Part shown: positions 31,727-40,651 of the stretch, in pieces
Numbering within the stretch: position 1 is the first letter of the stretch
How the letters are laid out: every line of letters begins with the position of its first letter
Assembly: GCA_028227395.1 (NCBI GenBank)
Contig: JAOIZZ010000006.1
Coordinates: 1 to 64,000, forward strand
Origin: Woeseiaceae bacterium
GTDB taxonomy: Bacteria; Pseudomonadota; Gammaproteobacteria; Steroidobacterales; Woeseiaceae
Reading direction: 5' to 3'
DNA: 64,000 nt
Notes under the pieces: model-generated
Databases searched by the model: none
What the model was told of the DNA's origin: nothing
What the model saw: only the letters and a program-made list of their open reading frames with translations
Translations under genes and position numbers: made by a program

Positions 31727-33208
31727 ATGGTTGCTAAATTAAGTGAAAATATAACATCACTTGGAAACGGCATTCGATCAGGTGCTGAGTATCTAGAAGG
31801 GCTCAATGATGGCAGAGATGTCTGGTTGGAAGGGCAGAGAGTCGTTGATGTTACTCAGCACCAGGGCTTAAGGCGTGGTGCTGAAACATTAGCAGGTTTT
31901 ATGGACAAGCAGGCCGATCCTAAACATAAAAAAATCGTCACGTTTGAGGAGAATGGCCGTGACATACCTATGTCATTTATGATTCCAAAATCAAAAGAGG
32001 ATATCGTTAAGCGTGGTGCGGCTTTTTACGAGTGGGCTACCTGGTCAAATGGTATTTTTGGTAGAACCCCAGATTATAAAAATGCGTCTATTATGGCTTT
32101 CACAGCTGCAGCAAAATTCCTTGAAGAAGGAAAGGTTGAATTTGCAGAGAATATGCGTCGCTATTATCAGTATGCAGCGACACATGATAAAGTTTTAACG
32201 CATTCCCTTCTTAACCCGACTGTTAGTTTTGCTGAAGCTAAAGCAGGCCGGTCCAGTGCTGATGTTACATTAAAAGTAGTTAAGGAGAATGATGCAGGTA
32301 TCTTTGTTTCTGGTGCACGTTTGTTAGCAACCCTGGGTCCACAAGCAGATGAAGTTGAGGTTTTTCCCTCGACACTATTAGATCGACAAAAAGACGAACA
32401 TCTTGAATATGCTTTTGCTTTCATGGCACCGGTGAACAGTCCTGGTTTACGCATGATTTGTCGTGATAGCTATGATCATGGTAAATCTCATTATGATGCA
32501 CCCTTAGCATCAAGATACGAAGAGATGGATGCCATTGTCACTTTTAAAAATGTATTTGTCCCTTGGGAACGCATCTTTATTTATCGAGAACCTTTGTTAT
32601 GCAACAGAGCTTTCGCTGAAACAAACGCGGTCACTCAAATGATGCATCAAGTTATCTGCGGTAAACTTGCCAAGGCTGAATTTATTGTTGGCCTGTTGTG
32701 TGCAATGGCTAAAGCTTCAGGAAAAGACAAAGACATGGCTATAAAAGGTCATATAGCAGAGGCAATGTTTATAACTGAAACCATCAGAGCACTGAGATTC
32801 TCAGCAGAACAACATGCACATGAAGATGAGTACGGCAATTTTGTTCCGTTACGACAACCACTCGATACTTCAAGGAATTTATTTCCAAAAATGTACCCAA
32901 GATTAATTGAATTAGTGCAGTTATTGGGTTCGAGTTCACTAATGGCAACGCCAAGTGAGTTGGATTTATCTAATGAAATTTCGGACGACGTAACACAGTA
33001 TTTTCAGTTGCTAAATCTTGAAAGCAAGGATCGAATTGCACTGTTTAGATTGGCGCATGATCTTTCCGTATCTGGTTTTGGCGGACGCCAAACTTTATAT
33101 GAGCGTTTTTTCTTCGGACCACCGAATGTTATGGCTTCAATTTATTATGATTTGTACAATAAGGATGAAATGATAGATCGAGTTACGACACTGATCAATC
33201 AAGCTTAA
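31727..33208 (+). CDS. hpaB: 4-hydroxyphenylacetate 3-hydroxylase-type monooxygenase
   Basis: This is a 493-aa FADH2-dependent monooxygenase, HpaB/acyl-CoA-dehydrogenase fold. Family segments include YEWATWSNGIFGRTPDYKNA, FVSGARLLATLGPQADE, NVFVPWERIFIYR and DLSVSGFGGRQTLYERFF. The expected reaction is ortho-hydroxylation of a phenol such as 4-hydroxyphenylacetate to homoprotocatechuate. This class needs a separate flavin reductase (HpaC), and none is seen nearby. A good SD (AAGGA) precedes the start. It converges on hpaR with 5 bp between the stops. Confidence 0.88.
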   Translation: MVAKLSENITSLGNGIRSGAEYLEGLNDGRDVWLEGQRVVDVTQHQGLRRGAETLAGFMDKQADPKHKKIVTFEENGRDIPMSFMIPKSKEDIVKRGAAFYEWATWSNGIFGRTPDYKNASIMAFTAAAKFLEEGKVEFAENMRRYYQYAATHDKVLTHSLLNPTVSFAEAKAGRSSADVTLKVVKENDAGIFVSGARLLATLGPQADEVEVFPSTLLDRQKDEHLEYAFAFMAPVNSPGLRMICRDSYDHGKSHYDAPLASRYEEMDAIVTFKNVFVPWERIFIYREPLLCNRAFAETNAVTQMMHQVICGKLAKAEFIVGLLCAMAKASGKDKDMAIKGHIAEAMFITETIRALRFSAEQHAHEDEYGNFVPLRQPLDTSRNLFPKMYPRLIELVQLLGSSSLMATPSELDLSNEISDDVTQYFQLLNLESKDRIALFRLAHDLSVSGFGGRQTLYERFFFGPPNVMASIYYDLYNKDEMIDRVTTLINQA

Positions 33209-33213
33209 GTGCT

Positions 33214-33672
33214 TCACTCTTTATTTATTTTTATCGAAAATTCTGCGAGTAAGGTAAGAATTTGTTGAATTTTTTCCGCACCCAATAAAGATTCAATTTC
33301 TTCATATAAGCTTTCAGTTTCTGGGGCTACATCGGTAATTATATTTTTCCCTTTATCTGTAAGGCAAAATACTGAACGGCGTAGATCACTTGTATCGCCA
33401 GACCTTAGTACGATATTTTCTATTTCTAGATACTTTAAAATTCTTGTCAGACTGGGTGAAAGTAAAAAGCTTCTCCTTGCTAATTCACTGGCATCAATTT
33501 GACTATGTTCATGAATAGTTCGAATTACCCGCCATCGTTGCTCGGTCAACCCATGTCTTCGAAGCATAGGACGAAACCTTGACATCGCTGCTTCTCTGGC
33601 TTGGAGTAATTGCGTTGGTAAAGAGTGTTTGAAGCTCCTAATTAACGAGTGTTCTTTTATTTTCTTATTCAA
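33214..33672 (-). CDS. hpaR: MarR-family regulator HpaR
   Basis: This is a 152-aa MarR-type repressor of homoprotocatechuate catabolism. The diagnostic N-terminal stretch LLQAREAAMSRFRPMLRRHG, followed by LTEQRWRVIRTI, is typical of HpaR/HpcR. SFLLSPSLTRILKYLE is the recognition helix and SDLRRSVFCLTDKG the wing. It is the last gene of the leftward operon DapA-like, FAH-like, hpaR (4-bp gap to the FAH gene). The TTAACATGTTAA palindrome at 35505-35516 is a plausible operator. Confidence 0.92.
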   Translation of the reverse strand: MNKKIKEHSLIRSFKHSLPTQLLQAREAAMSRFRPMLRRHGLTEQRWRVIRTIHEHSQIDASELARRSFLLSPSLTRILKYLEIENIVLRSGDTSDLRRSVFCLTDKGKNIITDVAPETESLYEEIESLLGAEKIQQILTLLAEFSIKINKE

Positions 33673-33676
33673 ATTT

Positions 33677-34537
33677 TTAGATTAATTCTGTGGTTACTTT
33701 ATTGGCTAAAATTCCAATTCCAGGAACCTCAACTTCAACAATATCATCGTGTTTCAGATATTTGGGCGGATCAAAGCGAGCCCCTGCTCCATTTGGCGTA
33801 CCGGTAGCAATAATATCCCCTGCTTTGAGGTGATAGAAGCTGGATAAATAACTGATCAAATACGCAAAAGGAAACATCAAACTATCTGTATTATCATGCT
33901 GTCTAATTTCGCCATTAACCCTCGTAATAACCTCTAATCTTGAGAATGGATTTAATTCATCAGGTGTCACCAACCAGGGACCAAGTGAACCAGATTTTGC
34001 AAAATTTTTCCCTTGTGTAACATTAAATTTAGCATGTCTTAGATAATCACGAATTGATCCTTCATTCATGCAGGTCATACCAGCCACATATTCATGAGCT
34101 TTTTCTTGGGAAATTCTTCTTCCATCTTTGCCAATCACTAAAACAATTTCACCTTCATAGTCGAGTTGGTCTGATTCTGGCGGGTCCATAATATTTTGTT
34201 GATGACCCACCAATGATTCACGCGTTCGCATAAATACACTGGGATATTTAGGTGGTTTTGACCCATCTTTGTATTCTGCATTTCTATCAGCATAGTTGAC
34301 CCCAATGCAGATTATCTTTTCAGGATTTGGAATGGTCGGTAGAAATTCTATTTCATTTATAGAGAAACTTGGCTCGAATTTTTGAGCTTGTTTAGCTAAC
34401 TCGTTTAAGCGATCTTTCTTTATAGCATCTCTCAGATCAATTAAATCTGGATTGACAGCTCCTAAGTCAAAGATATTTTGATTATCGATGACACCAAAAC
34501 TTGATAAACCATTATGCGTGAAGCTAAGAAATTTCAT
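33677..34537 (-). CDS. Fumarylacetoacetate hydrolase-family enzyme (HpaG-like)
   Basis: This is a 286-aa FAH-superfamily enzyme. IICIGVNYADRNAE, the metal-binding YEGEIVLVIG, QGKNFAKSGSLGPWLVTPDE and TGTPNGAGARFDPP are all typical. In this cluster it most likely acts as the decarboxylase/isomerase of the homoprotocatechuate pathway (OPET decarboxylase, HpaG), perhaps also covering the hydratase step. Length corresponds to a single FAH domain, whereas some HpaG proteins are duplicated. It lies 11 bp downstream of the DapA-like lyase gene. Confidence 0.85.
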   Translation of the reverse strand: MKFLSFTHNGLSSFGVIDNQNIFDLGAVNPDLIDLRDAIKKDRLNELAKQAQKFEPSFSINEIEFLPTIPNPEKIICIGVNYADRNAEYKDGSKPPKYPSVFMRTRESLVGHQQNIMDPPESDQLDYEGEIVLVIGKDGRRISQEKAHEYVAGMTCMNEGSIRDYLRHAKFNVTQGKNFAKSGSLGPWLVTPDELNPFSRLEVITRVNGEIRQHDNTDSLMFPFAYLISYLSSFYHLKAGDIIATGTPNGAGARFDPPKYLKHDDIVEVEVPGIGILANKVTTELI

Positions 34538-34548
34538 TGGTTTTTTCC

Positions 34549-35442
34549 TTACAGTAAGTTGGCACGTTTTAGAACTCCATCCAGACGAATCTCTAGTTCT
34601 GGTGTTGCAGGAACCATCGGTAGTCGATGTTCATTTGTTGGCATAATGCCCAATTTTTTCATCATGTATTTAATGGGGATAGGATTTGTATCATAGAAAA
34701 CAGCTTGATTGATCTCTAATAAATTTTGATGCAGTTCACGTCCTTTTTTTAAATCGTTTTGCCAAACTGCCTCGCACATATTGGATAGGATCTTAGGTCT
34801 TAAGTTACCCACGGCATTCATTAAGCCGCAAGCACCAATTGTCATCATTGGAAATGAAAGTTCTTCTAAACCGACAAATACTTTGAAGTCATTACCTAAC
34901 TGTGAGAAGCACTCAGTGACAAATCCTAGATCATTGACGGCATGCTTCATACCTACAAAAGTTTTAGATTTTTCTTTTAATTCTTTCATTGAATCAAGTG
35001 AGACATTAACTGCTGTCCTGCCTGGTATATGATAAATCATCCAAGGCGTATCACTCTGCTTGCTTATGTTTAAATAGTAATCAATTAAGCCTCTTTGTGG
35101 GGGTTTTATATAATAAGGAGTGACAATTAAAAGGGCATCAACACCTGCATTGACGGCATGTTTTGTCAGTAATTCAGTTTCAATGAAAGACTGTGATCCG
35201 GTTGCTGCAATAACAGGCAATCTTCCGGCATTAACCTCAATGGCAACATCAACTAGTTTATTTCTTTCATCAATATTGAGGGTAGATGGTTCTGCAGTGG
35301 TTCCGTTGACTAGAATTCCATGAGAGCCATTATTAATTTGATACTCTACTAGATCTCCATAGGTTTCATAGTCAACCTGATCGTTTTTTATAGGAGTAAT
35401 GATTGGCGGTATGGAGCCTTTTATCAAACTTAAGTCTTTCAT
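34549..35442 (-). CDS. DapA-superfamily aldolase/lyase
   Basis: This is a 297-aa Schiff-base TIM-barrel of the dihydrodipicolinate synthase/N-acetylneuraminate lyase superfamily. The Schiff-base Lys166 (FVGMKHAVND), Tyr137 (WMIYHIPGRT) and pyruvate-binding GTTAEPSTL are intact. In an operon with FAH-like and hpaR, I infer retro-aldol cleavage of 4-hydroxy-2-oxo-heptanedioate to pyruvate and succinic semialdehyde, the job of HpaI elsewhere. A real dihydrodipicolinate synthase is less likely in this setting. It is transcribed divergently from hpaF. Confidence 0.85.
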   Translation of the reverse strand: MKDLSLIKGSIPPIITPIKNDQVDYETYGDLVEYQINNGSHGILVNGTTAEPSTLNIDERNKLVDVAIEVNAGRLPVIAATGSQSFIETELLTKHAVNAGVDALLIVTPYYIKPPQRGLIDYYLNISKQSDTPWMIYHIPGRTAVNVSLDSMKELKEKSKTFVGMKHAVNDLGFVTECFSQLGNDFKVFVGLEELSFPMMTIGACGLMNAVGNLRPKILSNMCEAVWQNDLKKGRELHQNLLEINQAVFYDTNPIPIKYMMKKLGIMPTNEHRLPMVPATPELEIRLDGVLKRANLL

Positions 35443-35477
35443 GACGCTTTCCTTGAATTATTCTAATTCTTCGATAC

Positions 35478-35516
35478 TTGACGTTCGTATTTATCGCAGT
35501 ATACTTAACATGTTAA
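35478..35516 (+). promoter_or_regulatory. hpaF promoter with palindromic operator
   Basis: -35 TTGACG (35478-35483), a 16-bp spacer and -10 TATACT (35500-35505). TTAACATGTTAA, a perfect 12-bp palindrome at 35505-35516, abuts the -10 and covers the expected start of transcription. It is a probable HpaR site for the divergent operons. Confidence 0.75.
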
Positions 35517-35545
35517 ATTTATTCAATCATAGTTCAGGGTGCAAT

Positions 35546-35941
35546 ATGCCGCATTTAACAATCGAATATTCAAAAAATATTGAAGAAAATATTAACGTGC
35601 GTGACTTAGTAAAAGTAATGCATGATATAGCTGCTGGTATAGATGCTCTCCCATTGGGTGGTCTCCGTACAAGGGCTGTAGCAAGGAAGGATTTCTTGAT
35701 TGCTGATGGTCACGATGATAATACTTTTGTAAATGTAGCTCTTCGCATAGCGCCAGGTAGATCAGACTCCGTAAAAAAAGATGCTGGAGAGAGATTATTT
35801 AATGCTTTAAGTAAATTTTTTGAACCGTTCTGGCAATCAGATCCGATTGCATTATCTTTTGAGATTCAGGAATTAGATGCAGAGTTACGGTGGAAGAAAA
35901 GTAATATTCGTGAACATATGAAAGCACGGTACGAGGCCTAG
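35546..35941 (+). CDS. hpaF: 5-carboxymethyl-2-hydroxymuconate isomerase
   Basis: This is a 131-aa tautomerase-superfamily enzyme that isomerises 5-carboxymethyl-2-hydroxymuconate. The N-terminal MPHLTIEYSKNI exposes the catalytic Pro after Met removal. RTRAVARKDFLIADGH and RWKKSNIREHM are family motifs. The ATG at 35546 is fixed by Pro2 and by AGGG 6 nt upstream; the frame is open further upstream but non-conserved. The next gene follows after 3 bp. Confidence 0.92.
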   Translation: MPHLTIEYSKNIEENINVRDLVKVMHDIAAGIDALPLGGLRTRAVARKDFLIADGHDDNTFVNVALRIAPGRSDSVKKDAGERLFNALSKFFEPFWQSDPIALSFEIQELDAELRWKKSNIREHMKARYEA

Positions 35942-35944
35942 ATA

Positions 35945-37468
35945 ATGAAGAAAAATTTTAAAGATAATCTTCAAGATGTTGAAAAGTTACTTACTTCACA
36001 TGAAAAAAACGTTCTACCGCATTTTATAAATGGGCAGTCAACACTTAGTCAATCTGGACTTACTTTTGACAATTACTCACCAATTGATAATAAAAAAATT
36101 GGTGCAATTGCATCAGGTGACCAAAAAGACATCGATATAGCATGCGAAGCTGCACTTCAAGCTTTTGGAGAGTGGCGTAATACGTCTGGAAAAATAAGGA
36201 AAAAATTATTACATAAAGTCGCAGATGGGATAGAAAAATACGCCAGAGATATTGCTTTAATCGAGAGTTATGACTCGGGTCAAGCGATTCGCTATATGAG
36301 TAAGGCCGCCATTCGCGGCGCGGCTAATTTTCGTTTCTTTGCCGATATGGCCCCAAGTGCATCGGATGGAAGATCATTACCGGCAGATGAGCATATGAAT
36401 TACTCTTTACGACAACCCATAGGCCCGGTTGGTGTAATTACCCCATGGAATACTCCGTTTATGTTGTCTACTTGGAAAATAGCACCAGCTTTGGCTTCGG
36501 GGTGCACCGTGGTCCATAAACCAGCTGAATGGTCTCCATATACGGCTATGATGCTTGCTGAAATAGCTCATGATGCAGGCCTTCCAGATGGTGTCCTGAA
36601 CTGTGTTCAAGGACTAGGTGAAACAGCCGGAAGAGCTTTGACTGAAAATAAACATATTAAGGCTATTGCTTTTGTCGGGGAGTCTTCCACAGGGTCTCAA
36701 ATAATGAAACAAGGTGCTGATACACTAAAGCGTTTTCATTTCGAACTTGGTGGAAAAAACCCTGTTATAGTTTTTGATGATGCAGATTTAGATAAAGCTC
36801 TTGATGCAGTCATTTTTATGATTTTTAGTCTCAATGGTGAACGTTGCACATCCTCAAGTCGTTTATTGATCCAAGAATCAATTAAAGAGGAGTTTATCGA
36901 TAAATTATGCGATCGAATCTCTAATTTAAAGGTAGGGCATCCCCTTGATCATGAGACAGAAATTGGCCCATTGATACATCAAAAACACCTTGATAAGGTT
37001 TTGGATTATTTTTCAATTGCAACAGCCGAAGGTGTAAGGATAGCAATGGGAGGCAAAACCTTTAATGAAGGTGGGGCAGGTAATTATGTTGAACCAACAT
37101 TATTTATCGATGTTAAGAATGAGATGCGAGTCGCTCAAGAAGAGATATTTGGCCCAGTCTTAAGTGCCATTTCTTTTGATGATGAAGCAGATGCACTTAA
37201 AATTGCTAATGACAGTATTTATGGCTTAGCTGCTTATCTTTGGACTAATGATGTTGGCCGGAGTCTGCGTTTATCTCATCAATTAGACGCCGGAATGATT
37301 TGGGTAAATTCAGAAAATAACCGACATTTACCATCTCCATTTGGCGGCATGAAAAGTAGTGGTATTGGTCGTGATGGCGGTGATTATAGTTTTGACTTTT
37401 ACATGGAAACAAAAAATATATGCACGGCATTTGGTACTCATACTGTACCTAAACTGGGAAAAAAATGA
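35945..37468 (+). CDS. hpaE: 5-carboxymethyl-2-hydroxymuconate semialdehyde dehydrogenase
   Basis: This is a 507-aa NAD-dependent aldehyde dehydrogenase. Catalytic Glu is in FELGGKNPVIVFDDADLD and Cys in NGERCTSSSRLLIQE, a version typical of HpaE. TPWNTPFMLSTWKIAPALAS and the C-terminal PFGGMKSSGIGRDGG are also present. It oxidises the ring-cleavage semialdehyde. It sits between hpaF and the ligA-like gene, with ATGA overlap to the latter. Confidence 0.92.
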   Translation: MKKNFKDNLQDVEKLLTSHEKNVLPHFINGQSTLSQSGLTFDNYSPIDNKKIGAIASGDQKDIDIACEAALQAFGEWRNTSGKIRKKLLHKVADGIEKYARDIALIESYDSGQAIRYMSKAAIRGAANFRFFADMAPSASDGRSLPADEHMNYSLRQPIGPVGVITPWNTPFMLSTWKIAPALASGCTVVHKPAEWSPYTAMMLAEIAHDAGLPDGVLNCVQGLGETAGRALTENKHIKAIAFVGESSTGSQIMKQGADTLKRFHFELGGKNPVIVFDDADLDKALDAVIFMIFSLNGERCTSSSRLLIQESIKEEFIDKLCDRISNLKVGHPLDHETEIGPLIHQKHLDKVLDYFSIATAEGVRIAMGGKTFNEGGAGNYVEPTLFIDVKNEMRVAQEEIFGPVLSAISFDDEADALKIANDSIYGLAAYLWTNDVGRSLRLSHQLDAGMIWVNSENNRHLPSPFGGMKSSGIGRDGGDYSFDFYMETKNICTAFGTHTVPKLGKK

Positions 37469-37800
37469 GCTTATATAACCTGCAAAAATTTTTATATGAA
37501 TTAAATCGTAATGAATCGATTCAAGAAAATTACAGTGAAAATATCGATTCTTTAATTGCAAAATATTCTCTGACTGACGAGGAGATTAATGCACTTAAAG
37601 AAGGTGATATTGGATTACTTTACGTGCTTGGAGTTAACGGTCAAATACTTATGCATTATGCTGCATTATTGGGTATCGAGTGGTTTGATTATCTAGAGAT
37701 GATGCGTGAAGGGATCCGTGTACATGGTCCAGTTAGGGATGGCGTGTACGCGATGACGGGGGGTGGTGAAAGCTTTACAAATGAGGAGAAAGAGCGATGA
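37465..37800 (+). CDS. LigA-like alpha subunit of extradiol dioxygenase
   Basis: This is a 111-aa helical protein of the LigA (protocatechuate 4,5-dioxygenase alpha chain) family. It has LQKFLYELNRNESIQENY, YSLTDEEINALKEGDIGLLY and NGQILMHYAALLGIEWFDYL. It caps the active site of the LigB-type subunit encoded next, to which it is coupled by a 4-nt overlap. The C-terminal PVRDGVYAMTGGGESF is slightly longer than in minimal LigA domains. Confidence 0.88.
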   Translation: MSLYNLQKFLYELNRNESIQENYSENIDSLIAKYSLTDEEINALKEGDIGLLYVLGVNGQILMHYAALLGIEWFDYLEMMREGIRVHGPVRDGVYAMTGGGESFTNEEKER

Positions 37801-38621
37801 GTTTAGTTTATTCAGGTGTCCTTAGTCATGCTCCAGGCATTACTGGTCGAGCACACTTAGTTGAAAATACAGAGAAACGAGACGAATTTTATACGGCCTT
37901 AGAAAATCAAAAATCTGAAATAATGGACTCTGGAGCAGAAGCTATTATTGTAATTGCGGCCGAACATTTTGCTAATTTTTTCATGAATAATATGCCCGCA
38001 TACTGTATTGGGATCGGTGATTCTTATGAGGGTCCGATAGAAGACCCAAAATGGCTGGGTATTGAAAAAACTAAAATACCTGGTGCGCCTGATTTAGCTA
38101 AAAGATTGACTAAAAATATAATGCAAACAGTGGATGTTGCTTATTCTGAGGAATGGAAGTTTGATCACGGAATAATGGTGCCTCTGAATTTTCTCACGCC
38201 CAAATATGATCTCCCTATCATACCCGTTAATATTAATTGTCAAGGACCACCTCTAACGCCATTACATCGAGCTTGGGCTTTTGGCGAAGCTCTTCGTCGA
38301 GCTTGTGATGAAGTTCCTGAGAAAATTGCACTGGTTGGTACTGGAGGCATCTCACATTGGCCTGCTACTCCTGATTCTGGAAAAATTAATGAGCCTTGGG
38401 ATCGTGAATTTCTTGGCCATTTAATGCGAAACGATAAAGATGCTTTGTTAGGCTATAGTGATGAAGATACTTATAATGACGCCGGCCAGGGTGGATTTGA
38501 GATAAGAACCTTTATTACTGCGGCAGCCGCTGCTCAAGGACAAGGTGATCTTCAATTTTATACAGCTGAAATACCGATATTTGCAGTGGGCTGTACTGTT
38601 GCTCGATTTTCCATCGAGTGA
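37797..38621 (+). CDS. LigB-like class III extradiol dioxygenase beta subunit
   Basis: This is a 274-aa non-heme Fe(II) ring-cleavage dioxygenase. Iron-ligand candidates are H11 (VLSHAPGIT) and H57 (AAEHFANFF). The catalytic-base region is WKFDHGIMVPL, and GTGGISHWPATPDSGKI and GFEIRTFITAAAAAQ are typical of LigB. In this cluster it stands where HpaD should be, so homoprotocatechuate 2,3-cleavage is the inferred reaction. Protocatechuate or gallate-type substrates remain possible. Confidence 0.88.
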   Translation: MSLVYSGVLSHAPGITGRAHLVENTEKRDEFYTALENQKSEIMDSGAEAIIVIAAEHFANFFMNNMPAYCIGIGDSYEGPIEDPKWLGIEKTKIPGAPDLAKRLTKNIMQTVDVAYSEEWKFDHGIMVPLNFLTPKYDLPIIPVNINCQGPPLTPLHRAWAFGEALRRACDEVPEKIALVGTGGISHWPATPDSGKINEPWDREFLGHLMRNDKDALLGYSDEDTYNDAGQGGFEIRTFITAAAAAQGQGDLQFYTAEIPIFAVGCTVARFSIE

Positions 38622-38662
38622 GTAAAGATAGCTAGCATAAGTTATTATCTAGAGGAGCTGAT

Positions 38663-39256
38663 ATGTCATTTATGAAACCGATATCATTGGATCAGGTGCC
38701 AGAAGATATTCTGGAGCGATTCAAGCATTATCAGAATACACGTGGATTTACGCCAAATAGTATTCAAACCATGGTTCGACGCCCAAATATTGTACGTGCA
38801 TTTATGCAATTAAATCAGGCTGTTCTCTATGAAGGTTCGGTAGGCGAAGAGTTAAAAATGCTAGTAAGCTTAATTGCTAGCCAAGTTGCTGGTTGTCAAT
38901 ATTGCCAAGCACACATGGCTAATCTCTCTAAAATTTACAAAGCCTCAGAAGCAAAAATTAGTCAAGTATGGGATTACGAGGAAAGTGATTTATTCACAGA
39001 TGCAGAAAGAGCTGCTTTAAGACTTTCTTATTATGGCGCTATGTCTCCGAGTCAATCATCGCAAGAACATTTTGATGAACTCAATAAATATTATGATGAA
39101 AGTGAGATTGTTGAAATTGTTGCAACTATTTCACTTTTTGGATTCCTTAATCGTTGGAATGATACGATGGCAACAGAACTTGAAGAATTACCCGCCGCGA
39201 TAGCACAAGAAACGATTGGGAAAACATTTAACTGGGAAGTCGGTAAGCATCAATGA
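38663..39256 (+). CDS. AhpD-fold carboxymuconolactone decarboxylase-family protein
   Basis: This is a 197-aa helical protein with the AhpD core. The redox motif is C78-QY-C81-x2-H84 (GCQYCQAHMA). FTDAERAALRLSYYGAM and ISLFGFLNRWNDTMA follow, as in the peroxidase-related group. It probably protects against peroxide or alkyl hydroperoxide formed by ring-cleavage chemistry, as opposed to being a true decarboxylase. It follows ligB by 41 bp with a strong SD (GAGGAG) and is likely in the same transcript. Confidence 0.82.
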   Translation: MSFMKPISLDQVPEDILERFKHYQNTRGFTPNSIQTMVRRPNIVRAFMQLNQAVLYEGSVGEELKMLVSLIASQVAGCQYCQAHMANLSKIYKASEAKISQVWDYEESDLFTDAERAALRLSYYGAMSPSQSSQEHFDELNKYYDESEIVEIVATISLFGFLNRWNDTMATELEELPAAIAQETIGKTFNWEVGKHQ

Positions 39257-39300
39257 ATGTTTAATATATTCATTGATAAATAATAGGGGATATAGTTTTC

Positions 39301-40617
39301 ATGGATAACTCAATAAAGAGTCTGAATAACTTTATAGATAAAGGTTCCATCACTTCGCAGCAAATACTAGTGGTGGCTTTGTGTTTTATATTCAATATGC
39401 TTGATGGCTTTGATATCACGGCCATGGCGGTAGTAGCATCTTCCGTATCTTTGGATTTAAATTTGACTGACGATCTTTTAGGGTGGATATTTAGCTTTGC
39501 TTTAGCGGGAATGATGGTTGGAGCAATGGTACTCGCACCTGTCGCCGACATTATTGGTCGACGCGCATTGATTATATTAAGCCTTGTATTGGTTGGGTTA
39601 TCTATATTCTTAACGGCAAAAGCCGATAATCTCTCATTGTTTATAATGCTTCGTTTTATCAGTGGGGTAGGCGCAGGAGCATTGCTGGCCTGCCAAGCTT
39701 CATTAGCTGCTGAATATAGTCCCGAGAAGTATCGAGCGATGTCAGTAGCGCTTGTTACAGCTGGTTATCCGACTGGTGCAATGATGACGTCTGTCGTGGC
39801 TGGCTATATTTTACCCGATTATGGATGGCGAGCTATGTTTCTATTTGGTGGGACAATAACATTAGGAATGGTTGTTGTGGCATGGCTAATGATCCCTGAG
39901 TCATTAAAATATTTACTAGAAAAAAGACCAACCAATGCTCTCGAAAAGATTAATAGAATTTTACAGAAATTAAAGCATTCACCGATTGAGCATTTACCTG
40001 AATTTATTAAAAACGATGAAAATAAAACCACTTTGTTAAGTAATATGAAAATGCTCTTGTCTCCAAAATATCGAACATTATCATTAACATTATGGACAGC
40101 ATTCTTCTGTGCTTTTGGGACATTATATTTTTTGATGAGCTGGATTCCAAAATTAATGGAAAATGCTGGTTATAATATCTCTGCTGGAAGAGACGCTTTT
40201 CTATATTTTAACTTGGGTGGTGTAATTGGTATTTATTTATTGGGTTTTTTATCGATCAAACTGAAGTTAACAAATCTAATTTTTAGCTTATCTATAGCAT
40301 CAGCTATCAGTATGATTGCATTTGCATATGCACCGAATGAATTAAATACCTTGCTAATCTTGCTGGTTGTGATTGGGATACTTCAACAAAGTGCGTTTAC
40401 TGGTCTGTATGGGGTAGCTGCTAAAGCATATCCTACAGAAATAAGAAGTACAGGTGTTGGTTGGGCTATTGGGTTAGGCAGAACCGGAGCTGTTGTTGGG
40501 CCGGCATTAGCGGGTTATCTCATTCTAGCAGGCTATGATATGTCAGCAAATTTTATATTCTTTTCTATTCCAATGATTATTTGTGGGTTTATTGCCTACC
40601 GTTTGCATATAGACTAA
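39301..40617 (+). CDS. Aromatic acid:H+ symporter (AAHS-type MFS)
   Basis: This is a 438-aa 12-TM major facilitator of the aromatic acid/H+ symporter type (PcaK, HpaX, MhpT relatives). The N-terminal CFIFNMLDGFDITAMAVVAS carries the D-G-[FY]-D motif of the group. APVADIIGRRALI is the loop 2-3 motif, and YPTEIRSTGVGWAIGLGRTG lies in the second half. It probably imports the hydroxyaromatic acid degraded by this cluster. It begins 44 bp after the AhpD-like gene. Confidence 0.88.
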   Translation: MDNSIKSLNNFIDKGSITSQQILVVALCFIFNMLDGFDITAMAVVASSVSLDLNLTDDLLGWIFSFALAGMMVGAMVLAPVADIIGRRALIILSLVLVGLSIFLTAKADNLSLFIMLRFISGVGAGALLACQASLAAEYSPEKYRAMSVALVTAGYPTGAMMTSVVAGYILPDYGWRAMFLFGGTITLGMVVVAWLMIPESLKYLLEKRPTNALEKINRILQKLKHSPIEHLPEFIKNDENKTTLLSNMKMLLSPKYRTLSLTLWTAFFCAFGTLYFLMSWIPKLMENAGYNISAGRDAFLYFNLGGVIGIYLLGFLSIKLKLTNLIFSLSIASAISMIAFAYAPNELNTLLILLVVIGILQQSAFTGLYGVAAKAYPTEIRSTGVGWAIGLGRTGAVVGPALAGYLILAGYDMSANFIFFSIPMIICGFIAYRLHID

Positions 40618-40651
40618 TTAATTTTTTAACTAACCTTAATAAAGATTTTTT

